64,000 nucleotides of DNA from Prochlorococcus sp. MIT 1314 (GTDB taxonomy: Bacteria; Cyanobacteriota; Cyanobacteriia; PCC-6307; Cyanobiaceae). The position numbers and the translations under genes are program-made. The stretch covers positions 186,001 through 250,000 of the forward strand of contig NZ_CP139300.1 of NCBI RefSeq assembly GCF_034093315.1, written 5' to 3'. The notes under the pieces are model-generated. The model ran no database searches. It saw nothing but the letters and a program-made list of their open reading frames with translations, and was not told the origin of the DNA. Below, piece after piece: positions 1 to 9,362 of this stretch (within the stretch, counting starts at the first letter, position 1; the number at the start of each line of letters is the position of its first letter).

Positions 1-1
1 G

Positions 2-874
2 AAAACTGTTCATAACGGAATTGAATACGGAATTGAACAAATACTTGCAGAAGCTTATGACCTCATGAAGAGAGTCAAAGGTATGGACGGGAAGCAGATT
101 TCAGAAGTTTTTGGTATTTGGAATAAAACTGATGAGTTAGCTTCTTATCTTGTTGAGATAACAGAGATTTGTCTTAATACCAAAGATGAAATTACTGGGG
201 ATTACGTTGTGGAGAAAATATTGGATAAAGCTGGTCAAAAAGGTACAGGATTATGGACTGTTGTAAGTGCTTTAGAACTTGGAGTGTCAGTCCCAACTAT
301 TTATGCTTCTTTAAATGCAAGAGTAATGAGTTCTTTAAAAGATCAACGTAGTCAGATTGAAAAACAAATTCCAGCCAAAGAGATAGAAGATTTTGATTTA
401 GGAGATATTTCAGATCGAATGAAACCATTATTTGATGCTGTAGTCCTTGCCACAATTGCTAGCTATGCCCAAGGTATGGATATTTTAAGAGAAGCGTCTT
501 CTGTATATAATTATGATTTAAATATGCCATCAATAGCTCAAATATGGAAAGGTGGTTGCATAATCAGATCAAAATTATTAAGTAAAATTCAAGATGCTTA
601 TAACAAAGACCCTAATCTAAAAAATTTAATTTTTGATGATTGGTTCAATAATGAAATCGCGACAAGATTAGATAACTTAGCTAAAGTAGTTTCTTTATCC
701 ACAAAAGCTGGTATACCAGTCCCATGCCTATCCAGTACTTTAGATTACTTGAACAGTTATAGAACCAATAGACTTCCTCAGAATCTTGTTCAGGCAATGA
801 GAGACTGTTTTGGCTCTCATACATATGAAAGAATTGATAAGGAAGGTAGTTTTCATACTGAATGGATGAAATGA
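2..874 (+). CDS. gnd: 6-phosphogluconate dehydrogenase, C-terminal part (cut by window edge)
   Basis: Decarboxylating 6-phosphogluconate dehydrogenase makes ribulose 5-phosphate and NADPH in the oxidative pentose phosphate pathway, the night-time NADPH source of cyanobacteria. The open frame runs in from base 2 and gives the last 290 of about 470 residues. The visible part opens with KTVHNGIEYG, the family's catalytic Lys/His/Asn segment, and continues through the all-helical C-terminal domain to the typical FHTEW-like end. The N-terminal NADP-binding domain is outside the window. The stop overlaps the start of pgl (ATGA), so the two are probably translationally coupled. Confidence 0.97.
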   Translation, partial: KTVHNGIEYGIEQILAEAYDLMKRVKGMDGKQISEVFGIWNKTDELASYLVEITEICLNTKDEITGDYVVEKILDKAGQKGTGLWTVVSALELGVSVPTIYASLNARVMSSLKDQRSQIEKQIPAKEIEDFDLGDISDRMKPLFDAVVLATIASYAQGMDILREASSVYNYDLNMPSIAQIWKGGCIIRSKLLSKIQDAYNKDPNLKNLIFDDWFNNEIATRLDNLAKVVSLSTKAGIPVPCLSSTLDYLNSYRTNRLPQNLVQAMRDCFGSHTYERIDKEGSFHTEWMK

Positions 875-1599
875 TTGAAAAGGTCAAAAATGGATACACC
901 ATAAATATATACAAAGACAAGTTAGAACTATCAACAGCGGTTTTTAAGTTTATTGAAAGTCATATTATTCATTCTTTAAAAAAGAAAGACAGGTTCAAAT
1001 TTTGTGTAAGTGGAGGTTCAACGCCTAAATCTGTATATCAGCTTTTATCAAATAGTGATCTTAGATGGGATATGGTTGATGTCTTTTTAGGAGATGAAAG
1101 ATGTGTTGATCCAAATTCAGAATTAAGTAACTCGTTAATGTTGAAAAATTCTTTGTTAACTAATTTTGGATCTAAAGCTTTTTTTTATGAAATTTTCAAT
1201 GATTTAAAGGCTGATGATGAAGCTATAAAAAATCAATTTATTTCTAAATTATTTGAAAAATGCGGATCAAACCCTCCCTCCTTTGATTTAACTTTATTAG
1301 GTCTTGGAGACGATGGTCATACAGCTTCACTATTTCCTTATCAAAAAAATAATAATGTAGATGATTTTGTGATTTTTAATGAAGGTAAAGGATTAAAAAG
1401 AATTTCATTGACTCCAAAGGTCCTTTCAGCTTCATCAAAGATAGTATTTTTGGTTAGTGGAGCCAATAAAAGAATTGCCCTTGAGAGGTTATTAGATGAA
1501 AAAGAGTCTCTCGATAGAACACCATCAAAATTAATAAAATCTATTAATCAAATTTCAATATTTTGTGATCAAGAATCAGCAAAAGAATTAAAAATTTAG
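871..1599 (+). CDS. pgl: 6-phosphogluconolactonase
   Basis: Hydrolyses 6-phosphogluconolactone to 6-phosphogluconate, the step just before Gnd. About 242 residues, the usual length of the DevB/SOL family. The motifs GGSTPKSVYQLL (about residues 48-59), LGDERC (about 73-78) and LLGLGDDGHTASLFP in the middle are diagnostic. An in-frame ATG at 862 would add three residues; I prefer 871 because it gives a 4-bp ATGA overlap with the gnd stop. Gene order and pathway order agree with a gnd-pgl operon. Confidence 0.95.
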   Translation: MIEKVKNGYTINIYKDKLELSTAVFKFIESHIIHSLKKKDRFKFCVSGGSTPKSVYQLLSNSDLRWDMVDVFLGDERCVDPNSELSNSLMLKNSLLTNFGSKAFFYEIFNDLKADDEAIKNQFISKLFEKCGSNPPSFDLTLLGLGDDGHTASLFPYQKNNNVDDFVIFNEGKGLKRISLTPKVLSASSKIVFLVSGANKRIALERLLDEKESLDRTPSKLIKSINQISIFCDQESAKELKI

Positions 1600-1629
1600 T
1601 TAAAGTCTAAAAATAATTTAGATTATTCA

Positions 1630-2178
1630 ATGAGTAAGAAAAAATTTTTGTTTCAGAAAAAGGAGTTCGATGGTTGGAAAACATTAAATGATACTGTTAT
1701 GGGCGGGTCAAGTTCAGCTTTTTGTGAAATTACAAATTCTGGGTTGTTATTAAAGGGTAATATTGTCGAGAAAGCAGGAGGATTTGTTAGTTGTAGATCG
1801 TCTATTTATAAACCTTGTTTAAATGTGTCTGAGTATTCATCCTTTGAGTTAAGTATTGATGGACAAGGAAGAACCTTTAAATTTGCTGTCGCTTGTGAAG
1901 ATGCCTTACTAGGAATAACGGAATTTATTCCAGGTGGTCTAAGGTGGATTAAATCATTCCCAACAAAAAAATTCGGAACCACAAATGTTCAAATTCCTTT
2001 CAGTGAGCTAAAACCTTCAGTAAGAGCAAATAAAGTACGTTTTCCATTTAAATTCAAGCCTTCTAAAATTAAAAGATTGCAACTTCTACACTCTAAGTTC
2101 GGTGATGATGGATTACTTAATAATGATTTTAAACAGGGATCAATAAAAGTTTTAATTAAATCAATAAGTGTTATTTAA
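1630..2178 (+). CDS. CIA30-family protein
   Basis: A 182-residue protein resembling the CIA30 domain (complex I intermediate-associated protein 30, a galactose-binding-like beta-sandwich). The signature is the N-terminal W-x-x-x-N-D-x-V-M-G-G-S-S stretch (residues 16-28), followed by alternating strands including GGFVSCRS and the FKFAVACED region. In eukaryotes CIA30 assists NADH dehydrogenase assembly; in cyanobacteria the role is unproven, so an NDH-1 link is only inference. It has no signal peptide. It lies 30 bp after pgl and its end overlaps the next GTG start by 11 bp. Confidence 0.85.
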   Translation: MSKKKFLFQKKEFDGWKTLNDTVMGGSSSAFCEITNSGLLLKGNIVEKAGGFVSCRSSIYKPCLNVSEYSSFELSIDGQGRTFKFAVACEDALLGITEFIPGGLRWIKSFPTKKFGTTNVQIPFSELKPSVRANKVRFPFKFKPSKIKRLQLLHSKFGDDGLLNNDFKQGSIKVLIKSISVI

Positions 2179-2554
2179 AAATTCACCTAAAAATATAGAG
2201 AACTTAATTGCTAAGTCAGCGGATTTAACGAATAAACCTTTTGTTCATTCTGTCGTAAAAATAAATGGTGAATACGAATTAGAAGAAGAAGATATTGATT
2301 TGACGGTTAATATCTTATGTCGAGATAAAGAAGGTAAAAGATTAGAAATTTATGATCTTGAATTAGAACTTTTTAAATCAAATAAAGAGTTAGTTTTAGT
2401 TATCTCTAAGCTTAATTTTCCTGATGAACCAATATTATGGTGCGGAGTTAAAACATTGTGGATGAATAGCAATAATGGAAAAAAATGCAACTCTCCAAAA
2501 TACAGCGCCAGATTGGAAAACCTAGCAAATAGGATAAAAAGCTTTATTGATTAA
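2168..2554 (+). CDS. conserved hypothetical protein, 128 aa
   Basis: I do not recognise a named family. GTG start, overlapping the end of the CIA30-like gene by 11 bp and so probably coupled to it. The protein is soluble, with an acidic patch EEEDID about residues 39-44, a beta-rich middle and a basic C-terminal helix. It has only two or three cysteines and no obvious catalytic motif. The overlap with CIA30 suggests co-expression. It ends 21 bp from the convergent ilvD stop. Confidence 0.75.
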   Translation: MLFKNSPKNIENLIAKSADLTNKPFVHSVVKINGEYELEEEDIDLTVNILCRDKEGKRLEIYDLELELFKSNKELVLVISKLNFPDEPILWCGVKTLWMNSNNGKKCNSPKYSARLENLANRIKSFID

Positions 2555-2575
2555 TAAAATAAACTTTGAGCTGAT

Positions 2576-4249
2576 CTATAAATCAGTAACAGCTCCTAAA
2601 CTTGATGTGCTTACGATTTTTGAATATTTTGAAAGAATCCCTCTTTTGTATTTTGGTGTAGGTTTTACCCAATTTTTTTTTCTTTTTTCTAATTCTTCGT
2701 CAGATAAATTAACTTCAATTAGTTGCTTTACAGCATCTACTGTAATTAAATCACCTTGTTTTATTAGAGCAATATTTCCGCCAACAGCGGCCTCTGGGGC
2801 TATATGCCCCACAACCAGACCATAAGTACCCCCGCTAAATCTACCATCGGTAATTAAAGCTACCTTCTCTCCGAGGCCTTGACCAACAATTGCAGATGTT
2901 GGAGCTAACATCTCTCTCATACCTGGTCCTCCTACAGGCCCTTCGTTTCTAATAACAACAACATCACCAGCTTTGATATCATTGTTCAATATCGATTTTA
3001 AACAATCCTCTTCACTTTCAAAAATCTTTGCTGGACCTGTTAATACTGGGTTTTTTACTCCGCTAATTTTGGCTACAGAACCTTCGCTCGCTAAGTTACC
3101 TTTTAATATCGCTAGGTGTCCTTTTTTATAAAGAGGGTTATCTATGTCTCTTATGACATTTTGATTTGTTGGAGGCTTATCTGGAATATTCTGTAAGTAT
3201 TCTGAGATGGTTTTACCTTCAATATTTTTGCAATCGCCATGAATTAATCCTGCATTCAAAAGTATTTTCATTACTTGTGGAATCCCACCTGATTTATGAA
3301 GATCCACCGTCACATATTTACCACTCGGTTTAAGGTCACAAATAACGGGTACTTTTTGTCTGATTCTCTCAAAATCATTAATGTTGATATCTATTCCTGC
3401 AGTATTTGCAATAGCTAAGATGTGCAATACCGCATTTGTTGATCCTCCAATTGCCATAATTACTGATATTGCATTTTCAAATGCTTTCTTAGTCATTAGG
3501 TCTAGAGGTCTTATATCTTTTTCTATTGCAGAGACTAATATCTCAGCACTTTTATCTGCACTTAGTTCTTTTTCAAGATCTTCAGCAGCCATAGTGGAAC
3601 TGTGAGGAAGACTTAACCCTAATACTTCAATAACTGCAGACATTGTATTAGCTGTAAACATTCCTCCACAGCTACCAGCACCAGGAATACAATTTTTCTC
3701 AACTTGGATTAGCCTTTCTTCATTAATTTTGCCTGATGTTAATTGTCCAACAGCTTCAAATGCACTAACAACAGTAAGATCTTCTCCATGCAACTTTCCA
3801 GGTTTTATTGTCCCTCCATAAATAAAAATTGAGGGAATATTCATTCTTGCAATCGCTATCATGGCACCCGGCATATTTTTGTCACATCCACCTATAGCAA
3901 GCACTCCATCCATACTCTGAGCATTGCATGCTGTTTCAATTGAATCAGCAATAACTTCTCTTGAAACTAGGGAATATTTCATGCCCTCTGTTCCCATAGA
4001 AATGCCATCACTTACTGTTATCGTTCCAAACATCTGAGGCATCCCCCCTGATCTTTTTATTGACTCTTCAGCTTTGAGAGCTAACTTATTTAAACCTATA
4101 TTGCATGGCGTTATGGTGCTGTATCCATTTGCAACTCCAATAATAGGTTTATTAAAATCTTCATCATTAAATCCAACAGCTCTTAACATCGATCTGTTAG
4201 GGGATCTTTGCACACCTTGGGTTATTGCAGATGATCTGAGTTTATTCAT
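2576..4249 (-). CDS. ilvD: dihydroxy-acid dehydratase
   Basis: Fe-S dehydratase converting 2,3-dihydroxy-isovalerate and -methylvalerate to the 2-oxo acids of valine/leucine and isoleucine synthesis. At 557 residues it has the normal family length. The cluster-ligand segments are visible: TPCN near residue 49, [11 protein letters not shown] about 118-128 and [17 protein letters not shown] about 190-206. The C-terminal DGRFSGGT motif is also intact. It starts a minus-strand group with the small coiled-coil gene 23 bp upstream. Product supply connects it with leuB in the same window. Confidence 0.97.
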   Translation of the reverse strand: MNKLRSSAITQGVQRSPNRSMLRAVGFNDEDFNKPIIGVANGYSTITPCNIGLNKLALKAEESIKRSGGMPQMFGTITVSDGISMGTEGMKYSLVSREVIADSIETACNAQSMDGVLAIGGCDKNMPGAMIAIARMNIPSIFIYGGTIKPGKLHGEDLTVVSAFEAVGQLTSGKINEERLIQVEKNCIPGAGSCGGMFTANTMSAVIEVLGLSLPHSSTMAAEDLEKELSADKSAEILVSAIEKDIRPLDLMTKKAFENAISVIMAIGGSTNAVLHILAIANTAGIDININDFERIRQKVPVICDLKPSGKYVTVDLHKSGGIPQVMKILLNAGLIHGDCKNIEGKTISEYLQNIPDKPPTNQNVIRDIDNPLYKKGHLAILKGNLASEGSVAKISGVKNPVLTGPAKIFESEEDCLKSILNNDIKAGDVVVIRNEGPVGGPGMREMLAPTSAIVGQGLGEKVALITDGRFSGGTYGLVVGHIAPEAAVGGNIALIKQGDLITVDAVKQLIEVNLSDEELEKRKKNWVKPTPKYKRGILSKYSKIVSTSSLGAVTDL

Positions 4250-4272
4250 ATTATTTGAGAACCTTTTTTATT

Positions 4273-4563
4273 CTATTGCCCCAACTCTTCAAGTTGCTTC
4301 CTCACATCAGCAATTGCAGAATTAAGTTGCTCAACTTTCTTCTCCAGATTCTCTCCTTCAACTTCATTTATATTTTCATTTGAATCAATCGCTTCAGAGC
4401 CGTCTTGAATTCTGGAGGAATACATCATTGCTTTTTGTTTTTTTTCCTCCTTTCTTTTGTCTGCTTCGGATATTAACCACCAAGCTAGACCCGCTGCTCC
4501 AATAAAAGCACCGCTTATTAATGATAAAAGATTATTTGAAGACGAATCTCTGTATTCAGACAT
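4273..4563 (-). CDS. small membrane-anchored coiled-coil protein, 96 aa
   Basis: Unrecognised family. The N-terminal half has one hydrophobic helix (about residues 11-32, LLSLISGAFIGAAGLAWWLI) with short polar ends. The C-terminal half (about 60-96) is a charged helix with heptad-like leucines (LEKKVEQLNSAIADVRKQLEEL), i.e. a coiled coil. This layout suggests a one-span membrane protein with a cytoplasmic dimerising tail. It is 23 bp upstream of ilvD on the same strand and 29 bp downstream of the upp-like gene, so it may be co-transcribed with either. Confidence 0.75.
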   Translation of the reverse strand: MSEYRDSSSNNLLSLISGAFIGAAGLAWWLISEADKRKEEKKQKAMMYSSRIQDGSEAIDSNENINEVEGENLEKKVEQLNSAIADVRKQLEELGQ

Positions 4564-4592
4564 TGGTAAAATATTTATTCCTATTTCCTATA

Positions 4593-5210
4593 TTAGTTCT
4601 TATCTTGAAATATAGTACTCAAACGCAATAAAGGATTCCCAATACCAGGTACCAATAATTTTGTGTTTTCATCTTCCTCATCTATGCAAGAGGTGTAGAT
4701 TACCTGATTAGGGAATAACCTCGCAATTTCATTTAACCCTTTATTTGAGCAAATAGCAGTTATTAACAAAATCCTATTGGAATCAACACCTAATTTCTTT
4801 AATTTAATTAAAGTTTCTAATGTCGCTGATGTTTTCGTTATTTGTTCAGAATAAAATATAACTCCTTCATTTGAGTCAATACTCTTAGGTAGTTCTCCCA
4901 ATGAAAGTGTCGAATTAGGAATTACTTCTTTAGATCCAAACCAAAGAGATAACCCTTCGGGCAACATTGCGAGCACTTTTATTGGATAATCATTATTAAT
5001 AAAGAATCCATCTACGTCACCATTATCAGTATTTACTATTTCTTTTTTATATGGCAGCCAATTACGTAATGCTTCATATGTAAGCCATTTTCCTAATTGT
5101 TCATATCCTGTTGAGTACAAAATATTTGGAGTATTTTTTTCTCGCAATATTGAAAGCCAATGTTTTATTAATGGATGAGGAGGAACAATAACCTTTAGTG
5201 ACATTGCCAT
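4593..5210 (-). CDS. upp: uracil phosphoribosyltransferase homologue, divergent
   Basis: Length (205 aa) and overall plan match uracil phosphoribosyltransferase: the N-terminal VPPHPLIKHWLSILR about residues 10-24 parallels the 'HPLvqHkL..lR' opening of UPRTs. However, the PRPP loop is not canonical: where the family has a DPMLATGGS-type motif this protein has SEQITKTSATLETL (about 120-133). The C-terminal uracil-binding segment is reduced to VPGIGNPLLRLST instead of PGxGDxGDRxFGT. It may be a regulatory or repurposed PRTase fold. An alternative start two codons downstream is possible. Confidence 0.7.
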   Translation of the reverse strand: MAMSLKVIVPPHPLIKHWLSILREKNTPNILYSTGYEQLGKWLTYEALRNWLPYKKEIVNTDNGDVDGFFINNDYPIKVLAMLPEGLSLWFGSKEVIPNSTLSLGELPKSIDSNEGVIFYSEQITKTSATLETLIKLKKLGVDSNRILLITAICSNKGLNEIARLFPNQVIYTSCIDEEDENTKLLVPGIGNPLLRLSTIFQDKN

Positions 5211-5273
5211 ATATTTTCCTTTAAGATACTCTTACAAACTTTAAATACTTAAGTTCTAAAATACAGTCTTATT

Positions 5274-5786
5274 ATGATTAAATCAATTGTTTACCCCTCA
5301 CTAAAGAATGCATTTATTACTTTGTTATTAGTTGGGATTTTATTTTTTAATTCTGCAAATTCTGCATGGGCTAAAAGACCTCCTGAGATTAGAAACCAAC
5401 AAGACCTTAATTTAGAGCCAGATATGCATGGTCAAGATTTAAGCGGTAACGAATACGTTAAGTTTGATTTGAATGGGTTTGATTTCAGTGAAAGTAATTT
5501 AGAAGGCGCGGTATTCAATAATAGTAAATTGCAAAACTCAAAGTTTACTGGAGCCAATTTAAGAGATGCACTAGCTTATGCAACAGACTTTACAGATGCA
5601 GATCTTTCGGATGTTAATTTTACAAATGCTTTATTAATGGAGAGTAATTTTGAAGGAGCAAAAATAGATGGTGCAGATTTTACTGACGCTGTTCTTAGTC
5701 GTACACAACAAAAACAATTATGTTCGATTGCTAATGGCACAAATAGTTCTACAGGAGAGAGTACAGAATATAGCCTAGGTTGTTAA
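5274..5786 (+). CDS. secreted pentapeptide-repeat protein
   Basis: A 170-residue protein with an N-terminal signal peptide (hydrophobic stretch 10-30 ending ANSAWA-K), so probably thylakoid-lumenal or periplasmic. Residues about 50-145 are tandem A(D/N)LxX pentapeptides (for example ANLRD, ADLSD, ADFTD), which fold as a right-handed quadrilateral beta-helix. The tail after residue 148 carries two cysteines (CSIANG...SLGC) that could form a disulphide. Such lumenal proteins are common in cyanobacteria and their function is unknown. It lies 9 bp before cobW and is probably co-transcribed with it. Confidence 0.9.
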   Translation: MIKSIVYPSLKNAFITLLLVGILFFNSANSAWAKRPPEIRNQQDLNLEPDMHGQDLSGNEYVKFDLNGFDFSESNLEGAVFNNSKLQNSKFTGANLRDALAYATDFTDADLSDVNFTNALLMESNFEGAKIDGADFTDAVLSRTQQKQLCSIANGTNSSTGESTEYSLGC

Positions 5787-5795
5787 TCATTAAAG

Positions 5796-6860
5796 ATGAA
5801 AAAAAAAATACCAGTAATAGTTGTTTCCGGTTTTCTTGGTTCAGGTAAAACAACTTTTCTTAGATATTTGTTAAGGGAGAGTAATATAAAATTCGGTTTA
5901 ATAATCAATGAATTTGGTGATGTTGGAATTGATGGTGATTTGATTAAAAGTTGCGATAAATGTGATGAAACTGAAGAAGAATGCGTAATCGAATTAAATA
6001 ATGGATGTTTATGTTGTACTGTTCAAGATGATTTTGTTCCATCAATAAAAGCTCTTCTCGAATTTAATCCTCCTATTGAATCAATAATTATCGAAACAAG
6101 TGGATTAGCACTACCAATTCCCTTAATTCAAGCACTTAACTGGCCTGAAATCAGGTCTTCCATCTACCTTGATGTTGTAGTTGGTATCGTTAATGGAGAG
6201 TCAATGCTTAATGGTTCACCAATTAATGATCTAAATAAAATAGCAAAACAATATAATGATACAGATAAAATTGATCACAACGCCTCTATTGAAGAACTTT
6301 TTGAGGAACAACTTGAAGTCTCTGATATCGTTTTAGTCTCTAGATCAGATATCTTAAATGATCATCAGTTTGATGTTGTAAAAAATAAAATCCAAGGAAG
6401 TCTAAACTCATCCACACCAGTCCTTAAATCCAAGAATGGCAAAATTGATTTAAATTATCTATTTGATTTTAATTTTAAAAAAGATACTTATAAAGAATTT
6501 TTAACCGAAGAACATGACCATAATCATGTTGAGCTTGTATCAGATTCAATTAAATTAAATTATTTCCTTGAAAAAAATGACTTTGAAAAAGAGATGTCAA
6601 AGATCTTGGATGAATTAGACATTCTTCGAATAAAAGGACGTATTTGGATACCAAACAAATCATTGCCTTTACAAATCCAAATAGTTGGAAAAAAAATTAA
6701 TACTTGGTTTGAAGAAGCTCCAGACAATTGTTGGAGACCAAATGATAATGCTGGACTTGAATTAGTAATAATTTCCTTTGATGAGAAATCGATAAAAATT
6801 TTGAATAAAAAAATTAAAGAGAAATTTAAGATTTTAAGTTACCCAAATATAGCAATTTGA
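5796..6860 (+). CDS. cobW: CobW-family (COG0523, G3E) metal-chaperone GTPase
   Basis: P-loop GTPase of the G3E/CobW family, 354 aa. Walker A GFLGSGKTT is at residues 12-20, the metal-binding CxCC motif (GCLCC) at 70-74 and the Walker B-like IIIETSGLALP near 100. The G4 motif reads SRSD rather than NKxD. A cysteine-rich insertion CDKCDETEEEC lies at 53-63, and a histidine-rich hinge HDHNH about residue 240 precedes the CobW C-terminal domain. Prochlorococcus makes a corrinoid cofactor, so delivery of cobalt is plausible, but zinc chaperones share this architecture. I saw no cobalamin riboswitch upstream. Confidence 0.85.
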   Translation: MKKKIPVIVVSGFLGSGKTTFLRYLLRESNIKFGLIINEFGDVGIDGDLIKSCDKCDETEEECVIELNNGCLCCTVQDDFVPSIKALLEFNPPIESIIIETSGLALPIPLIQALNWPEIRSSIYLDVVVGIVNGESMLNGSPINDLNKIAKQYNDTDKIDHNASIEELFEEQLEVSDIVLVSRSDILNDHQFDVVKNKIQGSLNSSTPVLKSKNGKIDLNYLFDFNFKKDTYKEFLTEEHDHNHVELVSDSIKLNYFLEKNDFEKEMSKILDELDILRIKGRIWIPNKSLPLQIQIVGKKINTWFEEAPDNCWRPNDNAGLELVIISFDEKSIKILNKKIKEKFKILSYPNIAI

Positions 6861-6906
6861 CTTTATAGTTAGCTTTCGGGATACTTACCACAGTAGACAG
6901 CCCTAA

Positions 6907-7071
6907 ATGGAAAATCCAAAAATTGCTTTAAAACCAATAATCTCTGACGATGTAATATCAATTGATAAAATCAAATGTTCAAAATGTGGAGGGGCAGGAA
7001 ATTTTAAAACACCTGAAAATTCAAGAAGAACTTGCTTAGTTTGTTTTGGTAAAGGCTACATAAACATTTAA
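6907..7071 (+). CDS. 54-aa DnaJ-type zinc-finger mini-protein
   Basis: A short ATG frame of 54 codons between cobW and purS. Residues about 25-52 contain two CxxCxGxG units (CSKCGGAG and CLVCFGKG) separated by a 14-residue basic linker, exactly the pattern of one zinc site of the DnaJ cysteine-rich domain. There is no J domain. Similar stand-alone DnaJ-zinc-finger proteins in photosynthetic organisms (for example BSD2-like proteins) assist assembly of photosynthetic complexes; that role here is inference. Confidence 0.8.
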   Translation: MENPKIALKPIISDDVISIDKIKCSKCGGAGNFKTPENSRRTCLVCFGKGYINI

Positions 7072-7168
7072 AAATTCAGAAAACCTTGAGGTAAAAATAT
7101 TTGTTTATTAATCAATAGTACTTTTTATTAGAATTTAAACTAATCTTCTAGTAGAAATTATTTTTTAA

Positions 7169-7423
7169 TTGGACCAATTTGCTGTAAAAGTTTTTGTAAG
7201 ACTAAGACCTTCAGTTTTAGATCCGGCAGGGGAAGCTACCAAATCTGCTTCTATAAAACTTGGAGCCGAGGGGATAAAATCATTACGTATAGGAAAATTG
7301 ATTGAAGTAAAAATAGAAGGTAATGGTGAAAATGAAGTAAGAGAAAAAATTGATTTATTGTGTGATAGGTTATTCGCAAATACTGTTATTGAAGATTATG
7401 AGTATTTACTAGAAAAATTATAA
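7169..7423 (+). CDS. purS: phosphoribosylformylglycinamidine synthase, PurS subunit
   Basis: Small structural subunit of the three-part FGAM synthase (PurS-PurQ-PurL) of purine synthesis; it links the glutaminase to the synthetase. At 84 residues it has the usual length. [24 protein letters not shown] at the N-terminus and the closing [14 protein letters not shown] are typical. The start is TTG, chosen because the family begins directly with the first beta strand. It is separated from purQ by a single base, a clear operon. Confidence 0.93.
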   Translation: MDQFAVKVFVRLRPSVLDPAGEATKSASIKLGAEGIKSLRIGKLIEVKIEGNGENEVREKIDLLCDRLFANTVIEDYEYLLEKL

Positions 7424-7424
7424 G

Positions 7425-8090
7425 ATGGATAATTTTACTGTAGGAGTCGTTGTCTTCCCTGGATCTAATTGTGATCGTGATGTTTCATGGGCACTGGAAG
7501 GTTGTTTAGACATAAGAACAAAATACTTATGGCATGAGTCTTCAGATTTAAGCGATTTAGATGCAATAGTTTTACCTGGAGGATTTAGCTATGGTGATTA
7601 TTTAAGATGCGGTGCAATTGCTAGATTCTCTCCATTAATAAATGCCTTGGATGAGTTTGTTAAAAGCGGAAAAAGAGTTTTAGGAATTTGTAATGGGTTT
7701 CAAATTTTGACAGAATCAGGCTTTTTGCCTGGTGCCCTTACTGCAAATAAAAACCTTAATTTCATCTGTGATGATGTTGAACTTGATATTGTTTCTTCAA
7801 AAGGAGATTGGTTTAATAATGGAGGTGAAAAACAAACTATTAATTTGCCAATAGCGCATGGTGAAGGAAGATATCATTGTGATTCTGATACTTTAAAAAA
7901 ACTTGTAGATAATGAATTGATCGCCTTGAGATATAAAAATAATCCTAATGGGTCCTCATTCGATATCGCAGGCATAACTAATGAAAAGGGAAATGTTCTA
8001 GGTTTAATGCCTCATCCAGAGCGTGCATGTGACGAGACAATTGGTGGGACTGATGGTCTCTTTACATTAAAATCATTAATATTGAAATAA
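7425..8090 (+). CDS. purQ: phosphoribosylformylglycinamidine synthase, PurQ (glutaminase) subunit
   Basis: Class I glutamine amidotransferase that supplies ammonia to PurL for FGAM formation. 221 aa. [12 protein letters not shown] near the N-terminus, the nucleophile loop [14 protein letters not shown] about residues 86-99 (Cys in GICNG) and the C-terminal LMPHPERA, with the triad His and Glu, are all intact. PurL is not in the window. Transcription should end at the hairpin directly behind the stop codon. Confidence 0.96.
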   Translation: MDNFTVGVVVFPGSNCDRDVSWALEGCLDIRTKYLWHESSDLSDLDAIVLPGGFSYGDYLRCGAIARFSPLINALDEFVKSGKRVLGICNGFQILTESGFLPGALTANKNLNFICDDVELDIVSSKGDWFNNGGEKQTINLPIAHGEGRYHCDSDTLKKLVDNELIALRYKNNPNGSSFDIAGITNEKGNVLGLMPHPERACDETIGGTDGLFTLKSLILK

Positions 8091-8121
8091 AAAAAGACCC
8101 CCAATTTTGGAGGTCTTTTTT
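8091..8121. terminator. bidirectional rho-independent terminator between purQ and class II aldolase
   Basis: GACCCCC (8096-8102) pairs with GGAGGTC (8109-8115) with one C/A mismatch around an AATTTT loop. The stem is flanked by an A-run on the left and a T-run on the right, so it works in both directions. It begins directly after the purQ stop and lies 20 bp from the convergent aldolase stop. Confidence 0.9.
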
Positions 8122-8140
8122 TGTTTGATTCTGTTATTAA

Positions 8141-9214
8141 TTAAACAGTAGCTTTTACCTTAGGATCTAAATCACCTTTAGCGTAAAGATCAGCAAAGTA
8201 ATTGGTGCTGTTTTGCTTGATCTTACTTGCTTGACCTTCGCACCAGAACTGCTTGTATCTATCAAGACAAACCTGCTTCATGTATTTTCTGGCAGGTTTG
8301 TTGAAATGTCTAGGGTCGAAATTTGCCTTGTCAGCAAATGCTGCCTCTCTAACTGCGGCAGTGAATGCAAGCCTGTTATCGGTATCAATGTTAACTTTTC
8401 TGACTCCATTTCTTATACCCTCTTGAATTTCTTCAACAGGAACACCATATGTTTGAGGGATTTCACCACCATATTTGTTAATGATATCTAACCATTCCTG
8501 AGGAACTGAACTAGATCCATGCATTACAAGATGTGTATTTGGAAGTGCTTTATGGATTTCAGCAATTCTGCTTATTGCAAGAACTTCTCCTGTAGGTTTT
8601 CTTGTGAATTTATAAGCACCATGACTTGTACCTATAGCAATAGCTAAAGCATCAACTTTTGTTTTGGCAACAAAATCTGCAGCTTCTTCAGGATCAGTTA
8701 AAAGCATATCGGTAGAAAGTTCACCTTCAAATCCATGACCATCTTCTGCCTCACCTTTTCCTGTCTCTAATGAACCTAAGCAACCCAATTCTCCTTCAAC
8801 ACTAACTCCAACTGAATGAGCAAAATCCACTACTTTTTTAGTAACTGCAACATTATATTCGTAACTAGCAGGTGTTTTTGCATCTGCCTCTAGAGAACCA
8901 TCCATCATTACTGATGTGAAACCATTTATTGCCGCTGAATAGCATGTTGATGGCTCGTTACCATGGTCTTGGTGCATTACTACTGGAATATTAGGATATG
9001 TTTCTGTCGCAGCAAGAATTAGATGACGTAGGAAAATTTCTCCTGCATAACTTCTTGCCCCTCTTGAAGCTTGAAGGATTACAGGACTATCAGTTTCATA
9101 TGCTGCTTCCATGATTGCTTGAACTTGCTCAAGATTATTAACATTGAAAGCTGGAATACCGTAACCATTCTCAGCGGCGTGATCTAAAAGTAGTCTTAGT
9201 GGAACGAGGGCCAT
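8141..9214 (-). CDS. fbaA: fructose-bisphosphate aldolase, class II
   Basis: Zinc-dependent aldolase of the Calvin cycle and gluconeogenesis; in cyanobacteria this enzyme usually handles both fructose- and sedoheptulose-bisphosphate. 357 aa. It has the class II opening ([22 protein letters not shown]), the first zinc ligands in HQDHGN about residue 80-85, the acidic [10 protein letters not shown] segment and the later VMHGSSSVP and [13 protein letters not shown] motifs. It ends against the shared terminator with purQ. A second, unrelated class I aldolase lies just upstream on the same strand. Confidence 0.97.
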   Translation of the reverse strand: MALVPLRLLLDHAAENGYGIPAFNVNNLEQVQAIMEAAYETDSPVILQASRGARSYAGEIFLRHLILAATETYPNIPVVMHQDHGNEPSTCYSAAINGFTSVMMDGSLEADAKTPASYEYNVAVTKKVVDFAHSVGVSVEGELGCLGSLETGKGEAEDGHGFEGELSTDMLLTDPEEAADFVAKTKVDALAIAIGTSHGAYKFTRKPTGEVLAISRIAEIHKALPNTHLVMHGSSSVPQEWLDIINKYGGEIPQTYGVPVEEIQEGIRNGVRKVNIDTDNRLAFTAAVREAAFADKANFDPRHFNKPARKYMKQVCLDRYKQFWCEGQASKIKQNSTNYFADLYAKGDLDPKVKATV

Positions 9215-9362
9215 AATTAAAATAAGTTAGATGCTATATAAAGCAATTGTTTCAGAGAGTTTAGTATAAATAGGTATCAAATGTCACGTCATTAGATATA
9301 CAAAATACTAAATTAAAGAAACTAATTTTATGACCCAGGGTATATTCTTAAGAATTTTTAAA

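Noticed and set aside
3381..3605. Plus-strand frame within ilvD
   Set aside because: Antisense shadow of conserved dehydratase sequence with no homology sense and no ribosome binding site.
5787..5795. Cobalamin riboswitch expected before cobW
   Set aside because: Only 9 bp separate it from the preceding gene and no B12-box is visible there or upstream of that gene.
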